DNA from: Brasenia schreberi
Taxonomy: Eukaryota; Streptophyta; Magnoliopsida; Nymphaeales; Cabombaceae
DNA: 64,000 nt
Assembly (NCBI GenBank): GCA_036023115.1
Contig: JAYKKT010000089.1
Location: forward strand, 14,812,501-14,876,500
Reading direction: 5' to 3'
A program made the position numbers and the translations under genes. Position 1 is the stretch's first letter. The number at the start of each line of letters is the position of its first letter. Below, piece after piece: positions 50,865 to 62,399 of this stretch. The notes below the pieces were generated by a model that ran no database searches, was not told where the DNA came from, and worked only from the letters and a program-made list of their open reading frames with translations.

Positions 50865-52479
50865 AGTATGAAACAGATTAGGGCGGGTTTAAAATCATTG
50901 ATTACCCTCAGAGCTGTTGGCTAATACTTTTTATTTATTTTCCAAAATTTGGTTTGAGGCGAACCACCTTGCCTTAATGTAAGTCGGCCACTGTGCGGAT
51001 CAGGTAGGCATAAAAAAATAGATTTATTAAACCCCTCTAACGTGATTGAGGGGTTTAGTTTAATTATTATTTTTTGGGTTACAATAGAAGGCCGAATTGA
51101 TTAAACCCATCAGTTTTTGAATCTAGTTTCTCAAGAATAGGGGTGGCGAATTGAGTTGGCATGTCTGATTCTGGTCAGGTCACAATTCATACCACGCCGA
51201 ACTTGACTCAACTCTTTTTCTTTCATTCGTTTTCAGAACCCAGACTCAACCTGATCGTGTTCAGGTGAAATTGAACCAAGTGTGTGTGTATATATTACAC
51301 CAGTCAACTTTGGTCATGTTGATGCTCGCCGACCCAGACCTGACCGAGGGTGCCTAGACTGGATTCTTTGGGCCTGAAATCACCATTTCTTCTCATGAAC
51401 TTCAATTGCTTGTAAATTCAAATTAAAAGCAGGTTGATTCAAGATGCCCAGTTTTATAATTAAAATGCCATTAATTTTGCGTATAAAACTCGACTAACAC
51501 GTAAACTTGATTCCTATCCCCAGAACCCATTGAGCAAAATCTTGTGAGGAATTGAAAATAAAAAAAAACTCGCATTTTAAGCAGCAACCTTTTAATAAAT
51601 GTGTGTGTGTGTGTGTAGACCTTGAATCTCAGTTGGGGAGAAAGGACTCAAAGTGCTCTTATAGTGGCGTCTCATCTCAAGTAAGTTACAATAACAATAG
51701 ACAATATTCAACTATATCTGCTAATCAAGGGTTGCTATCAACTACACATATGTATATATATATATATATATATGTGTGTGTATACATTGATAGAGTTCGC
51801 ATTAGGTACTCATTGTGTACTTCGTATCTCTTACCTGCCCTATTCCCACTCGAAGATATTCGGTTCTTTTGAAACCTAAACCTAGTCAAACGGGGTAATC
51901 CCTGGCCTTGAGCCAATCTTGCCTTACCCAGTCTCCTATCTAATTAAAAATATTCCAAGACCAACATGACACATACATATTCCTTTCTCTTTTTTCATTT
52001 ATAACTTTGAGAACTCAATTTTCCGAGAGCTATTAAAACTTGACGTAGAACTGCGAGGGCAGGACCCCTGCCGTCCGGGTCTTGGTTTACACAGAAAGGT
52101 CGCACTTTAAACTTATGCTATTCAAACCCCTGACTACATGTTTAGCAACTGGATGTCCTTACCACTGTGCCAACCGTAGTAGTTAAAATCATGATCTTAA
52201 AACATAAATATTACAAGTTGAAACGATGCTAGAGAGTGGACTCATGATAAAGTTGGTAATTGCCTAGAAACAGAAGATATAAACATATGCAATACATATA
52301 TGTATGTATGCGGCTATACACACACATATATTATATGTATGTGATATGTTAGGTATGAGTTGGGGAAATGGGGCATCTTATCCCCGTATGCGAACCTGAA
52401 TCTGATCAGGTTGGGTGTTCCACACCCTGTTCGGGTTGGTCAGGTTGGGGCCAAGGGTTGAGTCGATATTACCATCCCC

Positions 52480-52605
52480 AGCATTAGCTCAACTGATGGT
52501 TGGGCCCTTTAATTCTCACTCGTAGGTGGCAAGTTCTATTCCTGGGTGTGCTTTTGCGTGCGTGTATGTCAGGCTTTGGCCTCTCATTATGGCGCCAAAA
52601 GAAAA
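52480..52605 (+). mobile_element. Diverged tRNA-derived SINE or relative
   Basis: CATTAGCTCAACTGATGG and GTGGCAAGTTCTATTCCTGG have the spacing of A and B boxes and are followed by GGGTGTGCTTTTGCGTG. It resembles the family at 33302 only in outline and could be a second SINE family. Confidence 0.45.
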
Positions 52606-52917
52606 TCCCAGTCTAGTTATAAGGGTTCATCTGATCCAGTTCCTAGAGTGGGGATGGACTCGTAAAATTAGATAAGGATCTGGAGATTCCCTGATGCTTA
52701 TCAAGTACAAAGCATGACATTTGTGGTTAATGATCAGGTTGTAAACAGCTATATACATAATAATTAACTATCTCGATGGTTTTGAGTTCATTGGATCTTG
52801 GTCTTATGAGCAGGCTTGAAGACCAACCAAGGTCTCTGGATATGGGTCCAAAGGTCTCTGGATATGGGTCCAGTTTATGCTTGTCAAGCGTGCAACTCTT
52901 CTTCTTTTTTTTGGAGG

Positions 52918-53028
52918 GAGTTATAATTTAGAGGCTGAAGCTACAGGTATTCTCCTGGAAATCAAATCCACCACGTTCAACTTGTGAGTTGATCCCCTAA
53001 CCAGGTGAGCTATTGCTCATTGTGCACA
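52918..53028 (-). mobile_element. tRNA-derived SINE, copy 4
   Basis: The minus strand reads GCACAATGAGCAATAGCTCA, CCTGGTTAGGGGATCAACTC, ACAAGTTGAACGTGG and ends in GGAGAATACCTG..AGCTTCAGCCTC. It matches copy 1 well in the first half. Confidence 0.7.
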
Positions 53029-53267
53029 AAAAAAGCTTTTTCTGAAAATTTGGACACACCCAAAAGTTTATTACAATATTGTTGGAAATACACCTATAAA
53101 TGGTGAAATTTCAAGTCTTTTATTCACTAATTTGACCCACTGATGCTGATGGCAATAAATACAATTGGCCTATTATTTTTCAATTGATCCAGTGATAGAT
53201 GCTGATGGTGGTTGTGGTGATAAATGATAACAAAGAAAAATAATGTAAATAGTGATGGATTTTTTTT

Positions 53268-53366
53268 CGTTACAACCGAAGGCTGAAGCATACACACCCA
53301 TACGTGCACGGCCAGGGATTGAACTCACCACGGCTTAGCCCTGTCAGTTAAGCTAACTCTCTGCAT
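53268..53366 (-). mobile_element. Possible SINE of a related family
   Basis: The minus strand contains TTAGCTTAACTGACAGGG and GTGGTGAGTTCAATCCCTGG, a clear B-box-like motif, then GTGCACGTATGGGTGTG. The layout is like the 52480 copy. Confidence 0.5.
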
Positions 53367-53510
53367 GAACAGTGATGGGCTTAATAGTGGTGATGGTGAT
53401 GATGACAAATAGTTGATAGTGGATGATGAGTTTGATAGAGGGTTGCGTGTCAATGGCATTAAAGGTGGTATTTGTAGCTCATTGTTAAGTAATAAAATGC
53501 CCCAGTTATA

Positions 53511-53585
53511 AGCACAACGAGCAATAGCTCACACGGTTAGGGGATGAACTCCCAAGGCGTGCACTTGACTCTGACCTCTCCCGTG
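53511..53585 (+). mobile_element. tRNA-derived SINE, copy 5 (partial)
   Basis: Begins AGCACAACGAGCAATAGCTC and ACACGGTTAGGGGATGAACT, then jumps to AAGGCGTGCACTTGACTCTG and ACCTCTCCC. About 30 bp around the B box are missing compared with copy 1. The adjacent GTGGGTTCGATTCCCAAGG near 53651 is another B-box-like motif from a separate repeat. Confidence 0.65.
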
Positions 53586-54313
53586 GAAACCGAGAAAATA
53601 ACAAGTTGATAGGCGCCTGGGGTGCCTGGTATGTTTTGCCTCCGACAAAAGGAGGGTGTGGGTTCGATTCCCAAGGCAAGTACACACACTTACAAAGAGA
53701 AAGAGCATAGTTTATGCACACACTAACGCGGTTAAAATTTACTAAAACATTTCCATCATGATCAACAATAAATTTTGAATTTAAATTTAAATGTAATTTA
53801 ATATTATATCAATTATAATGTATGAAAAGTATAACAATACCTTTTAATTTTAAAATTCAATCTCTAGTATTGTTCATGACGATCGAACGATAAAGATCTT
53901 TAAGTGTGTTTGAATATAAATGAATATATATATATATATATATATGAAAAATAGACTATACCTATCTCTAATATGTGTAATCATGATCATCTATTGCTTT
54001 TATATGGTACGAGTATAATTTAAAATTATTTAAAAGGTTTTATGAAAATATTATTATTACATTTAGGCCATCTAAAAGTAATAGATGAGCGTTAGAGGTG
54101 AACATGTTCCAATCTCTCTCTCCCTATACATATATAAAATATATACCATGTATAATCATGCATTCTCACTTTTAGGAACTTGAGTGTATTGCAATTTTTT
54201 TATTTCTTAAAATAGCTATATAACATTTTTTTTGGCATTCGCGCTCTCAAAAATTAAAAGAATATATATATAATATACATATATGAACTCATACTCTTAA
54301 AAAAATACATATA

Positions 54314-57225
54314 CAACAACAACAACAACAAAATCTTTTCTCCATACTAGACGGGGTCTGCTATATGGATTCTTTGATTCCATATAGCCCTATAATGTGA
54401 CATGTTAGGAGTTAACTCACAATAAGCTAGATCATTCTTTATTGTTTCTTTCCAGCACATTTGTGGTCGTCCTCTATCCCTTTTAATACTTTCAAAATCT
54501 AATTTTTCATACCTTCTTATAGATTATTCTTTTGATTTTCTTTCTATATGTTCAAACCATCTTAAACGATATTCTCTAATTTTATCCTCTATTGGTGTCA
54601 CTCTTAATTTGTTTCTAATAACCTCATTATGTATACGATATTTTCTTGTATGAACACATATCAACATCTTCATTTATGTTACAAACATCTTTTGTACATG
54701 TTGATGATTAACTGTTCAACACTCCGAACCATAAAACATGGTAGGTCTAATTGTTACTCTATAATATTTACCTTTTAACTTTAATGATATCTTTTCATCA
54801 CAAAGAATACCTAATGGTCCTCTCCATTTTAATCAACTAGCATTAATTCTATGTGTAACATCTCCATCAATTCTTCCATCACTTTGAGAAATTGATCCTA
54901 TGCATTTAAAACTTTCTTTTGAGGATGTAATATGTGCCAATTTTAATTTCTATGTCCTCTGAAGTAACCAAATGATCAAACTTACATTTCATATATTGTG
55001 TCTTTGTTCTACTAAGTCAAAAGCCTTTACTTTCTAATGTTTCTCTCCATAATTCCAATTTTCTATTAACTTTTTCTTTAGACTCCTCCACTAACAAAAT
55101 GTCATTTGCAAATAACATACACCAAGGTACTTCAACTTGAATATGTTTTGTTAACTCATCAATCACCATTATAAATAACTATGGACTTAAAATTGATCCT
55201 TAATTTAACCTAATATTAACTTCAAAGAAGTTTGTCATTCCTTGATGAGTCCTCACACATGTTTTTGCACCATCATACATGTCTCTTATAAGGTTTATGT
55301 ATGTCAATGAGATACCTATTTTTTTCAAGGTTCTCCAAATAACCTCCCTCAGTAACCTATCATAAGCTTTTTTTAGATCAATAAATATCATGTGAAAGTC
55401 TTTCTTTTTTACTCTAAAATATTTCATCAGACGTCTCAAAAGGTGAATCGCTTCAATAGTAGATCTGCCTGATATAAATCCAAATTGGTCTCTATTGTAC
55501 TCGATACTTGTCTTAACCTACGTTCAATAATTCTTTCCTATAATTTCATAGTATAACTCATTAACTTGATATCTTGATAATTCGCACAATTCTAAATATC
55601 TCTCTTATTCTTATATATGGGTATAAGTGTACTTGCTCTCCATTCCTCGAGTATCTTTTGGTTTCTCCATATTTCATTAAATAGTCTTGTATGCCAAGTG
55701 AATCTTCTTTCTCTTAGGATTTTCCAAACTTTTATAGGAATATTTTCTGGTCCTATCGATTTACCACCCTTCATATGTTTAAGAGTCTCTTTCATTTCAT
55801 TCTTTTGAATACGTCGGTAGAAATTGTGGTTTATATGCTTTTCTGATTTCGCTAACTCTCCTAACCCAATATTAACATCTTCATTTTTATTAAAAAACTT
55901 ATAAAAATAGTTTTTCATCTATTTCTTATATCATCATTTGCCACTAGAATTTTTTCATCCTCGTCTTTGATGCATCTAATATAATTAAGATCCTTGGTTT
56001 TTTATCTCTAGTCCTGTCCTAAAAATATCTCTTTTACTTTCTTTTGAGTTGAGTTTTTGTATAAAACTTCTCAAATTTTAGCTTTTGCTTCACTTACAAA
56101 CTTTTTCGCTTCCTTCTTTATTTTCTTATAAGCCTTTAAAGTTTCATTAGTTTTCTTAGAATAATGTAATTTGTAACATTTCTCTTTGCCTTGATTTTAT
56201 TTTACACTACCTTACTTCACCACCAAACTTCTTTTTGTGCCGGTATACCTCTTTTAGATTCACCTAACACATCTTTCACCACTTTCTTAATATGTGTAGC
56301 CATATTGTTCTACATATCACAAGGTGTACCAACATAATTCTAAGAATCTTCTTGAAGGACTCTGTTTAAATATACTTTTTTTTTTGCTTTTTAGGTTCCG
56401 CCATTTAGTCTCAATAGCTCGATGAACTCTTTTCTTCTTTGTCTATCTTTTTATTTATAAATCCATAAGTAAAAGTAGATGTTGGGTGGTTAAGCTTTAT
56501 CCTCGAATTATCTTGCAATCTTTACAACACGCTCTATCTTTTTTTCTATAAATAAAATAATTAATTTGCGTTTTTGATAAGTCACTCTTAAGTAATTAAA
56601 TGTTCATCTCGTTTTTTGAAGATTGTATTGACTATAAAAATGCCATAGCAAAATTTAAGAACTAATACGAATCATTTTGTCTCTTGTAATAATCAATTTG
56701 TGCTTTATCCTTTACTTTTTCTCCAACCCATTTTGTCTCTTGTAAACGTAGAATATGAATCTTTCTCCGAATCATAATATCTACCACTTTTATTAGCTTA
56801 TCAGACAATGTTATGATATTTCAAGAACTAATACGGATCTTATTATCTAAAACTAGCTTCCTTACCCCTGCATCCGTCCATATTGAAAATGCAGAGACCC
56901 TCTTTGTAATTTATTCATTACATTTGGGAGACAATGTAGCAGAACTAACTTCTTTACCCATATTCGTCCATAATGTGAGAACCCTCTCTATAATTGATTC
57001 ACTACATCCGGGTGAAAATGTAGTGGCCCTTGTTTTCTTTTATTCGGGCTCCACAACATGTCGATAAGAGAGAACGCCTCAATGCAATGTTCATAATTTG
57101 TGTAATCCATAGTATAAAAATCCGACAAAGTTTTACGTTGACTGTTGGAAGCCTAACACAACCCTTTTCTTTTATCCGGGCTTGAGACCAACCATGGGAA
57201 GGCGATCCCTTACATGGGTGGAGTT
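54314..57225 (-). mobile_element. RTE-type LINE, second near full-length copy
   Basis: Minus strand. The 5' end near 57225 has CCCATGTAAGGGATC and AAAGGGTTGTGTTAGGC like the first copy at 7886, and the 3' end is a run of GTT units (54314-54331). Flanks TCTTAAAAAAATACATATA (54295-54313) and TCTTAAAAGAATATATATA (57226-57244) agree at 17 of 19 positions, a plausible target duplication, although the right one merges with a TA repeat. Reverse transcriptase motifs: EEWRASTLIPIYKNK near 55650 and MIFIDLKKAYDRLLREV near 55375. The frame is broken throughout. Its 2.9 kb is shorter than copy 1. Confidence 0.9.
55200..55918 (-). pseudogene. RTE reverse transcriptase fragment, copy 2
   Basis: Two open pieces, 55918-55592 and 55439-55200, carry GELAKSEKHINHNFYRRIQK, MKGGKSIGPENIPIKVWKIL, EEWRASTLIPIYKNK, MIFIDLKKAYDRLLREV and NLIRDMYDGAKTCVRTHQGM. 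They align with the copy 1 pieces at 9690-10281 residue for residue with about one change in four or five. Downstream, the catalytic box region near 55120-55100 reads [11 protein letters not shown], so the second position of the aspartate pair is also changed from FADD. Confidence 0.85.
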
Positions 57226-57233
57226 TCTTAAAA

Positions 57234-57275
<42 letters not shown>

Positions 57276-57698
57276 AAATAATATATACAAAGATGTTGCA
57301 AAATGAAAAAGTCAACATACGGTTTCAAAAACTTGGGTGTTGCAATCATCAAACGTATACTACGCGTTTTTCCAACTGCCATGTCTTTAAAGAATTAATT
57401 GGCTTCATAAATTATACAATCAAGTTGATGTCATCCGTTAAGTCATTGACAAAAAGAAAAGATAAGGAATGAATGTTGGTACAACGACGCCGCGTTTGGC
57501 AGCATTGAAACGTGACCAAGTTGATGAACTCCAAATTCCTGTTTTTATTAAGCATTTTACTCACAAAACCGCTGGTACTTTTGGAGACCGCTCAGAAATC
57601 GACTATCCAATGAACAAAAAGTTCTTGATTAACCAGGGTCCTGGAAACACCTTCCAACATTAATCCTCTTATTAAATCTCCTTTAGAGTGTATTTGCT

Positions 57699-59755
57699 CT
57701 AATATCTTCCAGGGAGCTCAAGAACATGAGATCGAGCTTTGGCGAGAAACCTTTTCAATCTTTTGAGATCAACATTTACGTTTTGTGTGTTCATATATAT
57801 CCTCTTAGTCTCCCACCATCCTTTGTGGTTAACCGACTCGGGTCGCACCAAAACCGGATCGGTCCTATTATACTTACTATACAAAGAACTCTCCTTCATT
57901 TTGATTCGATATTTCATATACTTCAGACCAATTTTCTTAGCCGGCTCGCCGTAGTATGTCTCTGCAGCCCAGCCTAAACCCAATGGGATGATCTGTATTA
58001 AAACCGAACCAGGTCGCATGAACAGTAAATGGGTCAGTTCTGCCCCATGCACCCCAAGCAGAACATCAGTAGACTGCAACTGCTTGTAGATCTTAGCCAG
58101 TTCAGTTCTCCTTGTTAGAGACAATAAGTCAACTTCAAAGCCCGAATCCTTCTTCGCAATTCTCACAATTTCCTTCAGGTTCATTAAGACCCGCGACTTC
58201 TTTCGAGCCAATATTGTTAGTCTCAGTCGATGCGCGATACGACCCGGTCCATCCTGGTGCGGGTTAAAGGCCTGTGCTAGGACTGCTTGAAAGTCATGTA
58301 TGTCCTTCCCTGACTTCACCATGCCTGGGCTTATGCTCAACTCATCATGGATTTTCAGCCCTAAGATCAATTCCGAGAAACAATGTGTTCGTTTATCTCT
58401 TCCAAGGTCTATGACCTCATGCTTCGAGAGCCGTTGGATCAGAAGGCTGTATCTCTGGATCCACCAAGCATGGTGCTCAAGAATAGCGAAGACTACATCA
58501 CCATTGAACCTTGCAGTGGTTATGTACAGAGGGATCCAACCATCGTTGAATTCATGATACACATTGCCGGTATAACCCCCGGTGGAGAAAACGACGCCGG
58601 GAACGCCATGCTCGACATCACATGAATGATTGTGGTTTTGTATACTATGGGCAGTTTTAAGCTTCATCTCATCAATGGTGCCCATGATTCCCCCCTCCCA
58701 TTTTCTGGTGTAAGGCTTTATCTTCTCTTTTTGAGTATTCCCAGACTGCGAACAGTAGAGATTTATTGCATTCGATCTAGGAACGGTCCGGATGTCGCCT
58801 TTCATGTAACAAACATCAGTTCTGAAGTGTGACCGATCGCAGCAGAGGAAGCCAGTCTCATTTGTGTCCAGAGTACCTAAATTTTTTCTCATATGCATAA
58901 ATACATATTGATTTCAGCATGGCAGTTTCGATGTAATGATATTATATACTTATGATGATGACAAATGAGATCATGTAAAAAATTCATGCACTGGCAGATC
59001 ATCTAAATGACAAGGATGATTAATAATATTTGGGAAATGTTATGGTTTGGTTTTATAACCATGCATGAATTCGGATGTGGCCGGTTCGTAACTGGCCCAC
59101 TGGTTCGAAGGACTGAGCCGACCTCCAATGCACCTGGTTGAAGTTATTGTTCATCTTCCCATGCAACTGGACCAGTGGTTTGAACTGCGGTTATGGTTTA
59201 TAGGTCACTTTTTAAGTTTATATATATATATATATATATATATACCTTGTAGTCATCTTTAGTTACTCATGCAAAACCCATGAACATGATGCGTTCTAAC
59301 TAAATCCCACTAACTTTCGTGTTAGTTGAATTCAATTTCTAGATGATTGTCGCAGAAAAATATATTAATTCTTACTTACCATCAATGACAGACGAGCAAT
59401 TCGCTTGGATAACTCGATGATCCAGCAGCTCCGATCTGTCTGTGATAACTATACAAGGAAATGAAATCCGGAGAACTGCTTTGTCATGCGCTTAGATGTG
59501 TCATTAAAGAAATAAAGAAAATTATAGATGTATAGTAAAATGAATGGTACCTAATTCAAAATAGGGAAGGATGGAGAGCAGCATTGAGGAGAGAGCACAT
59601 GAAAACATGAGGATGACGACGATGCTGATCATAGTTCGGTGGAGTTGGCCTTTCCGGCAGGACGTCGGATCCGTCTTCTGTTTCTTCCGTCTTTTTAGAA
59701 GAATCCTCTCCAGATTGATCATTCCTATACTAGCAAGGGGAAAGAAAGAAGACAT
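57699..59755 (-). CDS. GT61 family glycosyltransferase, gene B
   Basis: Three exons on the minus strand: 59755-59551, 59439-59380 and 58876-57699, both introns in phase 1, total 480 residues. The N terminus MSSFFPLASIGMINLERILLK leads to a basic stretch (LKRRKKQK) and a membrane segment (about residues 42-62), consistent with a type II Golgi protein. The catalytic part has CCDRSHFRTDVCYMKGDIRT, STGGYTGNVYHEFNDG, GVHGAELTHLLFMRPGSVL and WAAETYYGEPAKKIGLKYMK. Family membership is secure; the sugar donor and acceptor (for example xylan arabinosyl or xylosyl transfer) are not determined. Exon sizes and phases match gene A at 35460, so the two are paralogues. Met12 is a possible alternative start. 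Confidence 0.94.
59218..59244. repeat. TA microsatellite in GT61 gene B intron 2
   Basis: TA run within the 503-bp second intron (58877-59379). Around it, 59060-59200 has GGCCGGTTCGTAACTGGCCC, a phrase resembling GGTTTGTAACCGGTCCAACG near 31283, so a shared old repeat lies in this intron. Confidence 0.75.
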
Positions 59756-59889
59756 AATATGCTCAAGATGGTCTGAGATAAAGAGGCCCCAATACAGAGT
59801 CTTGAATCACATACAACCTGCATGACCCACATGAAAATAATACATGTTTGGGATTAGATGTTTATAAGAGAGATAGATAGGGACAGAGA

Positions 59890-60352
59890 GAGAGAGTCAA
59901 CCTTGGGCAATTGAATGAATTACCATGCACCAACAACAGCTTTGCGTCCCTGGTTTTCAATAATTTAATTTGGTTTTATTTTAAAAGATAAATAATAAAA
60001 ACTTGATAACCGATTATTCTTAATTGGATCCAAACCACGAAATTGCCAGCATTAGCCAAGTAAGTCATGTCGATTGTGTGCCAATTGGATTGAGATCCTT
60101 TTCTTCTTTGTTCAGCAAAGGGGTTTAGGTAAGGCCAATATATAACGCGTTATATATTCTTCCTTTTCTTTTCGCCCTTCAAAAGTAGATCGATTTCATT
60201 AGCTTCACGGTACGCAGGAGTTGACCTTTGATGGCGCACACGATCAATATATATCGTCATTCCAACTAACACGGTACGCAGGAGCAGACGCAATGCTGAA
60301 ATTCCAGATTAAGACGCCATTAATTACCACTCAGGAATTCGCCATACGCACA

Positions 60353-60355
<3 letters not shown>
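59890..60355. other. Upstream region of GT61 gene B
   Basis: No gene seen. A GGTACGCAGGAG phrase occurs twice (near 60208 and 60271), with CTAACACGGTACGC. A TATATATTCTTCC run near 60150 could hold promoter elements, but no confident site can be assigned. Confidence 0.35.

Positions 60356-60392
<37 letters not shown>
60356..60392. repeat. CT microsatellite
   Basis: CT dinucleotide run of about 36 bp. It creates Arg-Glu-rich artefactual frames on the minus strand. Confidence 0.9.
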
Positions 60393-60762
60393 GTTGAATA
60401 ACAGAACGATGGTTCGACCTGGCCCATAAAAGAACCCACAGTATTCGACTTATATAATTTGAATTCATATACTCCAATGATTGTATTGTATTCAGCATCC
60501 ACCAAAGAATTAGACTTTGAGCCTTCAAAGCCCCCAAGGCCATAGAATTTCGTCTTTCTTTTTCCATGGAAACCACACGGTGAGAAACAGCAAGCCATAA
60601 AAGTTGCCTCAAAATCATATGCTGTATTTGATATGTGAAAGCAAGCTATCTTATTTTTACCATCTTCAAATAATAGTGGCATCGATTCCCCTCTGCTTTG
60701 CCACAGCAACTACACAGTTCTCATTACCGATATCAAAACCTACGAGACTCATTTCTATAAAG

Positions 60763-60866
60763 TCAGCACAAAGAGCAGCTGCTCACCTGGATAGGGCTCG
60801 ACCCTCAAGGAGGCCACGAGTTCGATACTCGAGTCGCGCATCTTGCTCTGACCTCCCCATTGTACC
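60763..60866 (+). mobile_element. tRNA-derived SINE, copy 6
   Basis: Contains CAGCACAAAGAGCAGCTGCT, CACCTGGATAGGGCTCGACC, the clear B box ACGAGTTCGATACTCGA, GCGCATCTTGCTCTGACCTC and CCCATTGTACC. It is the copy with the best B box. Confidence 0.75.
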
Positions 60867-61235
60867 AAATATATGTATATAGAAAGCAAGATTTCAGCAA
60901 CTTGAATTTGATTTCAGAGGGAGACAGTCCAAGCTTTGTTTGAATAAGCCCGTCATTAACAGCATCTACTATCGCGTGTTGAAGGTTGCATAATTGTCCA
61001 TCTAGAAGTAGTCCGAAAAGAACCACAAGGAAATCTCGATATTAGATTTTACTGAAGCTAAGATATGATGGGCAACTTTTTCTCATCAAGCAGCATAAAT
61101 CCCAAGATACATGTTTACCAAATCAAAATAGAAAGTCTACATAGTCTTACTCATTCAGCTTGGGGGTAGATATATTAAGAAAATATTGACATTGAGAGTC
61201 CAGAAACCCAAATACAAGGCTCCTGAAGCTAAGAT

Positions 61236-61771
61236 ATGATGAGCAAGCTATTCTTGATCCAAGCCTCTTGCGAGGAAGACATGAATTTTATCATAGGGAT
61301 TGGGGTTTGGAAGCTAGCGGGAAGAACCCTTCTTATCAATAAATGGTACCCTGGTAAAGAATGCGACTTGAAATCACATCCACCATTCTTAAGAATTTGG
61401 GTACGGCTGATGGAATTCATTCCAACATTATAGAATATGAATCCTTTTCTCAAATCATCGCTAAATTCTTGGGAGGAACATTCTTAGCTATGGATAATGT
61501 CACACGATATGCTTGTGACTATCCTTCACCCAAATCTGCGTTGAGCTACAAAGTGACCAGCCTTTTCAAACTTCTTTGCAAAGTGATAGTATTGATAGAG
61601 GAAGGACAGGATTTTGATATTTATCTCGAGGACGAAGCCAATGATGCTTTTTTTGTGAGGGATGTGACCGTAGTTACACCTGTGAAACGACTAAACAGGT
61701 TAACCCATTTCCGAATCAAGGCACAGACGAATAGATCAAACCGAAGAAGAACAAAAGGCTTGGTGTGTTAA
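61236..61771 (+). pseudogene. DUF4283-type (LINE ORF1-like) fragment, frameshifted
   Basis: The first frame reads GVWKLAGRTLLINKWYPGKE and PPFLRIWVRLMEFIPTL up to 61433. The second continues FSQIIAKFLGGTFLAMDNVT. Together they follow the DUF4283 pattern of L1-type plant LINE ORF1 proteins (GPW...G..L.L..W.P; VWVRLP.LP; ...IG..LG..LAMD..T). A frameshift near 61400-61435 separates the halves. The later part (LYKVTSLFK onward) is not assigned. It could also be a captured host gene fragment. Confidence 0.65.
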
Positions 61772-62089
61772 GGAACAAGGTATACGTGCTCCCATAAATT
61801 CGTTCTTTGTAACACGACATGGATGAAGACCAGACCCCTTTAATGCATACGTGAAGCCATGTAGCTTTTGTCGAGGTTGCACCTCGCCTTGCTCTGTGTG
61901 CAACATCAAATTTGGAGATTTCAACATAAAAGTGTTAAAAGATGATGATGTTGCAAATTTAATTAGTACTACATAGTAGAACTTACAAACTCTCTTGAAA
62001 AACTAAGTACCAAAGGACTCACACAATTAGGAAAAAAGTTGGATAAATCTTGTTTAGAATACCATTATACACGGATAATAAATGTAATA

Positions 62090-62340
62090 AATGCTCAAGA
62101 ATTACAAGCACTTCATGTACTACTAATAAACACAATTATCAATCAAATAAGTGTGTTTTAATGTCAAAATATTACTGAAAAATACTCAAGAATTACAGCC
62201 ACTACATATGCTACTAATGAACACAATTATTACTTAAGTAATTCTTAATGCTATAACATGACTAATGCTCATGCATTACAACTACATGTGCTAACTAATG
62301 AGTAAATTATCACTTAATAAGTGACTCTTAATTCCATAAC
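62090..62340. repeat. Short tandem repeat, three units of about 80-95 bp
   Basis: The phrases CAAGAATTACAAGCACTTCA, CAAGAATTACAGCCACTACA and CATGCATTACAACTACATGT start near 62096, 62190 and 62271. Each is followed by CTACTAAT.AACACAATTAT-like text and a TAAGT or AATAAGTG phrase. No coding content. Confidence 0.75.
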
Positions 62341-62399
62341 ATTGTTGCGCCCATAACCTTCACCAAATATATTTTGGTATTTTGAAAGTCACTCAACAA

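Noticed and set aside
60320..60709. 129-codon minus-strand frame
   Set aside because: It ends in a CT microsatellite read as Arg-Glu, has no motif, and overlaps no splice-compatible gene.
60777..60850. Possible tRNA gene
   Set aside because: The box motifs are present but no cloverleaf with an acceptor stem forms; dispersed copies show it is a SINE.
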